Assembly: GCF_002901445.1 (NCBI RefSeq)
Contig: NZ_PPPD01000001.1
Span: 2,548,501 to 2,612,500 of the forward strand
Origin: Deinococcus koreensis
Lineage (GTDB): Bacteria; Deinococcota; Deinococci; Deinococcales; Deinococcaceae
Length of the DNA: 64,000 bases
Direction: 5' to 3'
This document shows, in pieces, positions 62,194 through 64,000 of this stretch (position 1 is the first letter of the stretch; every line of letters starts with the position of its first letter). The notes beneath the pieces were generated by a model, which saw nothing but the letters and a program-made list of their open reading frames with translations, had not been told where the DNA came from and ran no database searches. The translations under genes were made by a program, and so were the position numbers.

Positions 62194-63039
62194 GTGTTGT
62201 CCCTGCTCACGGCCGCCCTGCTCACCATCCCCGACCCGGCGGGCGACGCCCGGGGCGACGGCGGCTACCTCCTGCCACAGCGCCCGGCACTGACCCAGGA
62301 CGCCCTCGATCTGCGTTCCTTCAGCGCCCAGCCGCAGGGCAGCGGGATGCGCTTCACCGTCAGCTTCGGGCAGCTCGGCAATCCCTGGAATGCTCCCTCG
62401 GGCTTTTCGGCCGGCGTGACCGACATCTTCATCAAGACCGGGCTGGGCGGGCAGACGCGGCTGGACGACACCGGCCTGCGGGTACGCGGCCCCGGCGGCT
62501 GGCAGTATCACCTGCGGATCACGGGCTTCGGCAGCACGCTGACCCAGGTGCGGGAATTCCAGGGCCAGACCCCATCGGCTCAGAATCAACCAGCCCAGAC
62601 GCCGGCAGCTCAGACGACGTCAGCCCAGACACCGTCAGACCAGACAACACCGGCAGACGCCCCCGGCCTCCGCACCCTGGCCGAGCCGGATGTGCGGGTG
62701 GAGGGCACCCGCCTGGTCATTGACGCCGCCGTTCCTCCCGGCACCTACGCCTACTGGGTCACCAACAGCGTCTACACCCCGCTGTCGAGGGACGGCCTGC
62801 TGCGTCCGACCCAGACCGGCGGCCCCACTGCCCTGAAGGCGGGACAGGCCGACGCCCCCACGCCAGTGGATGTGCTGGCCGCGCCCGGTGACACGCGCGC
62901 CTTCACCGACCGCACCCTGGCGGCGCAGGGCCAGACCCGCGACCTCTCCACGCTGATCCTGGCGGGCACCGGCCTGCTGGGCCTGCTGGTCACCCTGGGC
63001 GCGACCCTCGCCGTGTGGCGCCGCACGGGCCACCGGTGA
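62194..63039 (+). CDS. Glucodextranase-C-like exported protein with membrane anchor
   Basis: A 281-residue protein. The N-terminal domain (about residues 10-120) matches the glucodextranase C-terminal-like module: [14 protein letters not shown], then [11 protein letters not shown] and LGNPW. A Gln/Thr/Ala linker built on a 15-nt repeat follows, then an Arg/Val domain and one C-terminal membrane segment ([21 protein letters not shown]). The short N-terminal hydrophobic stretch may be a weak signal. GTG 62194 lies 7 nt after TATACT (62181-62186). Confidence 0.7.
   Translation: MLSLLTAALLTIPDPAGDARGDGGYLLPQRPALTQDALDLRSFSAQPQGSGMRFTVSFGQLGNPWNAPSGFSAGVTDIFIKTGLGGQTRLDDTGLRVRGPGGWQYHLRITGFGSTLTQVREFQGQTPSAQNQPAQTPAAQTTSAQTPSDQTTPADAPGLRTLAEPDVRVEGTRLVIDAAVPPGTYAYWVTNSVYTPLSRDGLLRPTQTGGPTALKAGQADAPTPVDVLAAPGDTRAFTDRTLAAQGQTRDLSTLILAGTGLLGLLVTLGATLAVWRRTGHR
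62566..62655 (+). repeat. 15-nt in-frame repeat, 6 units
   Basis: Six 15-mers starting CAGA, for example CAGACCCCATCGGCT, CAGACGCCGGCAGCT and CAGACGACGTCAGCC, encode Gln-Thr-Pro-Ser-Ala-type repeats. The reading CAGCCCAGA across units matches the intergenic repeat at 34376-34420. Confidence 0.85.
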
Positions 63040-63920
63040 GTGCCGCCCGGCCCACCATCCCGGCCCCGCTGCTGATCCTGTGCGCCGCGTTCCTGTGGGG
63101 CCTGCTGGGTATCCTGGGCAAGCAGGCTCAGCAGGCCGGCGTGGCGCCGCTGGAGGTCGCCTTCTGGCGGGCGGTGCTGGCGGGCGGGCTGTACGCCCTG
63201 CACGCGGCGGTGATCCGCAGCCCCCTGCCCCGGGGGCGCGACCTGTGGATCACGGCGGCCTTCGGGGTGGCCGGGGTCGGTGTGTTCTACGGCTCGTACC
63301 AGCTGGCGGTGCGCTCAGGCGGCGCCAGCCTGGCCTCGGTGCTGCTGTACACCGCGCCGGCCTTCGTGGCCCTGATGGGCTGGCTGTTCCTGCGCGAGCG
63401 TCTGGGCGCCCGGGAACTGCTGGCCGTGGCCGGCACGCTGCTGGGCATCGGCCTGATCAGCCTGGGCGGCGGGCAGGGGGTCACCGTCACGGGCGCCGCG
63501 CTGGCCTGGGGACTGGTCGCCGGCTTCACGTACAGTCTGTATTACCTGTACGGAAAGGCATTTTTCAATCGCTACCACCCCACCGCGCTCCTGTCGGTCG
63601 CGCTGCCGGTAGGGGCCGTGTGCCTGCTGCCCTTCGTGGAGTTCTCGGCCAAGACGCCCGCCGCCTGGGGCAGCCTGGGCGCCATCGCGGTGTTCTCCAC
63701 CTATCTGGCCTACCTAGCGTACAGCGCGGGGTTGCGGCACCTGAACGCCACGCGCGCCTCGGTGATCGCCAGCCTGGAGCCGGTGGTCGCCACCGTGCTC
63801 GCCGCCCTGATCTTCGCGGAGCGGCCCGCCGCGCTGGCCCTGCTGGGCGCGGCGCTGGTCATCGGCGCGGCGCTGAGCCTCAGCCTGAAGCCCAGCGAGG
63901 CGCGTCCAGCGGTGGAATGA
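63036..63920 (+). CDS. EamA-family (DMT) transporter
   Basis: A 294-residue protein with ten predicted membrane segments in two EamA repeats: [20 protein letters not shown] opens the first and [17 protein letters not shown] the second. The family exports or imports metabolites; the substrate is unknown. GTG 63036 overlaps the previous stop (GTGA), so translation is coupled. The longer frame from 63015 is in the preceding gene and unsupported. Confidence 0.9.
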   Translation: MSAARPTIPAPLLILCAAFLWGLLGILGKQAQQAGVAPLEVAFWRAVLAGGLYALHAAVIRSPLPRGRDLWITAAFGVAGVGVFYGSYQLAVRSGGASLASVLLYTAPAFVALMGWLFLRERLGARELLAVAGTLLGIGLISLGGGQGVTVTGAALAWGLVAGFTYSLYYLYGKAFFNRYHPTALLSVALPVGAVCLLPFVEFSAKTPAAWGSLGAIAVFSTYLAYLAYSAGLRHLNATRASVIASLEPVVATVLAALIFAERPAALALLGAALVIGAALSLSLKPSEARPAVE

Positions 63921-64000
63921 CGGTCGGTACGGCGTTGTTTCTGGCTCCCCGTTGACTGGCTGGGGTGCAAAAGATAGTTGGTGTCGCCAGCGCGTGCTCG
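63921..64000. other. Right-edge non-coding stretch
   Basis: The last 80 bp follow the transporter gene. I see no stem followed by a T-run and no gene start. Confidence 0.4.

Overview
The window is high-GC, densely coded bacterial chromosome, and everything points to a Deinococcus. The glutaminyl-tRNA synthetase carries a C-terminal GatB/YqeY-type domain. Many start codons sit 6-8 nt downstream of a TANNNT hexamer, the leaderless-mRNA arrangement known from this genus. Many genes encode lipoproteins or secreted envelope proteins. I name no species. Functional calls come from motifs read by eye, with no database search.

Layout. 1-7.2 kb: dienelactone-hydrolase-like protein, family 31 glycosidase, RNase H-like protein with a small HTH partner, pyrE and a membrane GGDEF-EAL protein. 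7.6-13.1 kb: an asymmetric two-gene ABC exporter, a cyclophilin lipoprotein and cmk. 13.2-20.1 kb: a subtilisin-like lipoprotein with a partner lipoprotein, and two tandem alpha/beta hydrolases. 20.1-23.9 kb: a nitroreductase and a PadR-operon membrane protein, each broken by one in-frame stop, an SDR, padR and tatD. 24.0-31.0 kb: three consecutive LptC/LptA-like envelope genes, lactate dehydrogenase, Usp, a papain-like lipoprotein and two small partners. 31.2-39.4 kb: a STAND/SARP-type regulator, a beta-CASP metallo-hydrolase and secreted proteins. 39.4-41.5 kb: obgE, rpmA, rplU. 42-49.5 kb: DUF1232, TPR and MFS proteins, a secreted beta-propeller and glnS. 49.6-54.1 kb: TPR protein, an unknown leaderless gene, an HtrA-like protease, a small membrane protein divergent from a LexA-like XRE-S24 regulator, and a GGCT-like protein. 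54.1-56.6 kb: an accessory patch of repeats, IS3 and IS5 remnants and a serine hydrolase. 56.6-64 kb: rpsO, tRNA-Leu(GAG), SRP RNA, carbonic anhydrase, M29 aminopeptidase, rpmF, proB, a glucodextranase-C-like protein and an EamA transporter.

Best leads: (i) the divergent pair at 52.5-53.7 kb, a putatively autocleaving repressor facing a small holin-like membrane protein with a perfect inverted repeat between them; (ii) a heptanucleotide repeat that expands the GlnRS inter-domain linker and recurs as an intergenic hairpin; (iii) 15-nt tandem repeats in or beside several unrelated genes; (iv) two nonsense codons about 1.5 kb apart in otherwise intact genes; (v) a candidate structured RNA upstream of rplU.
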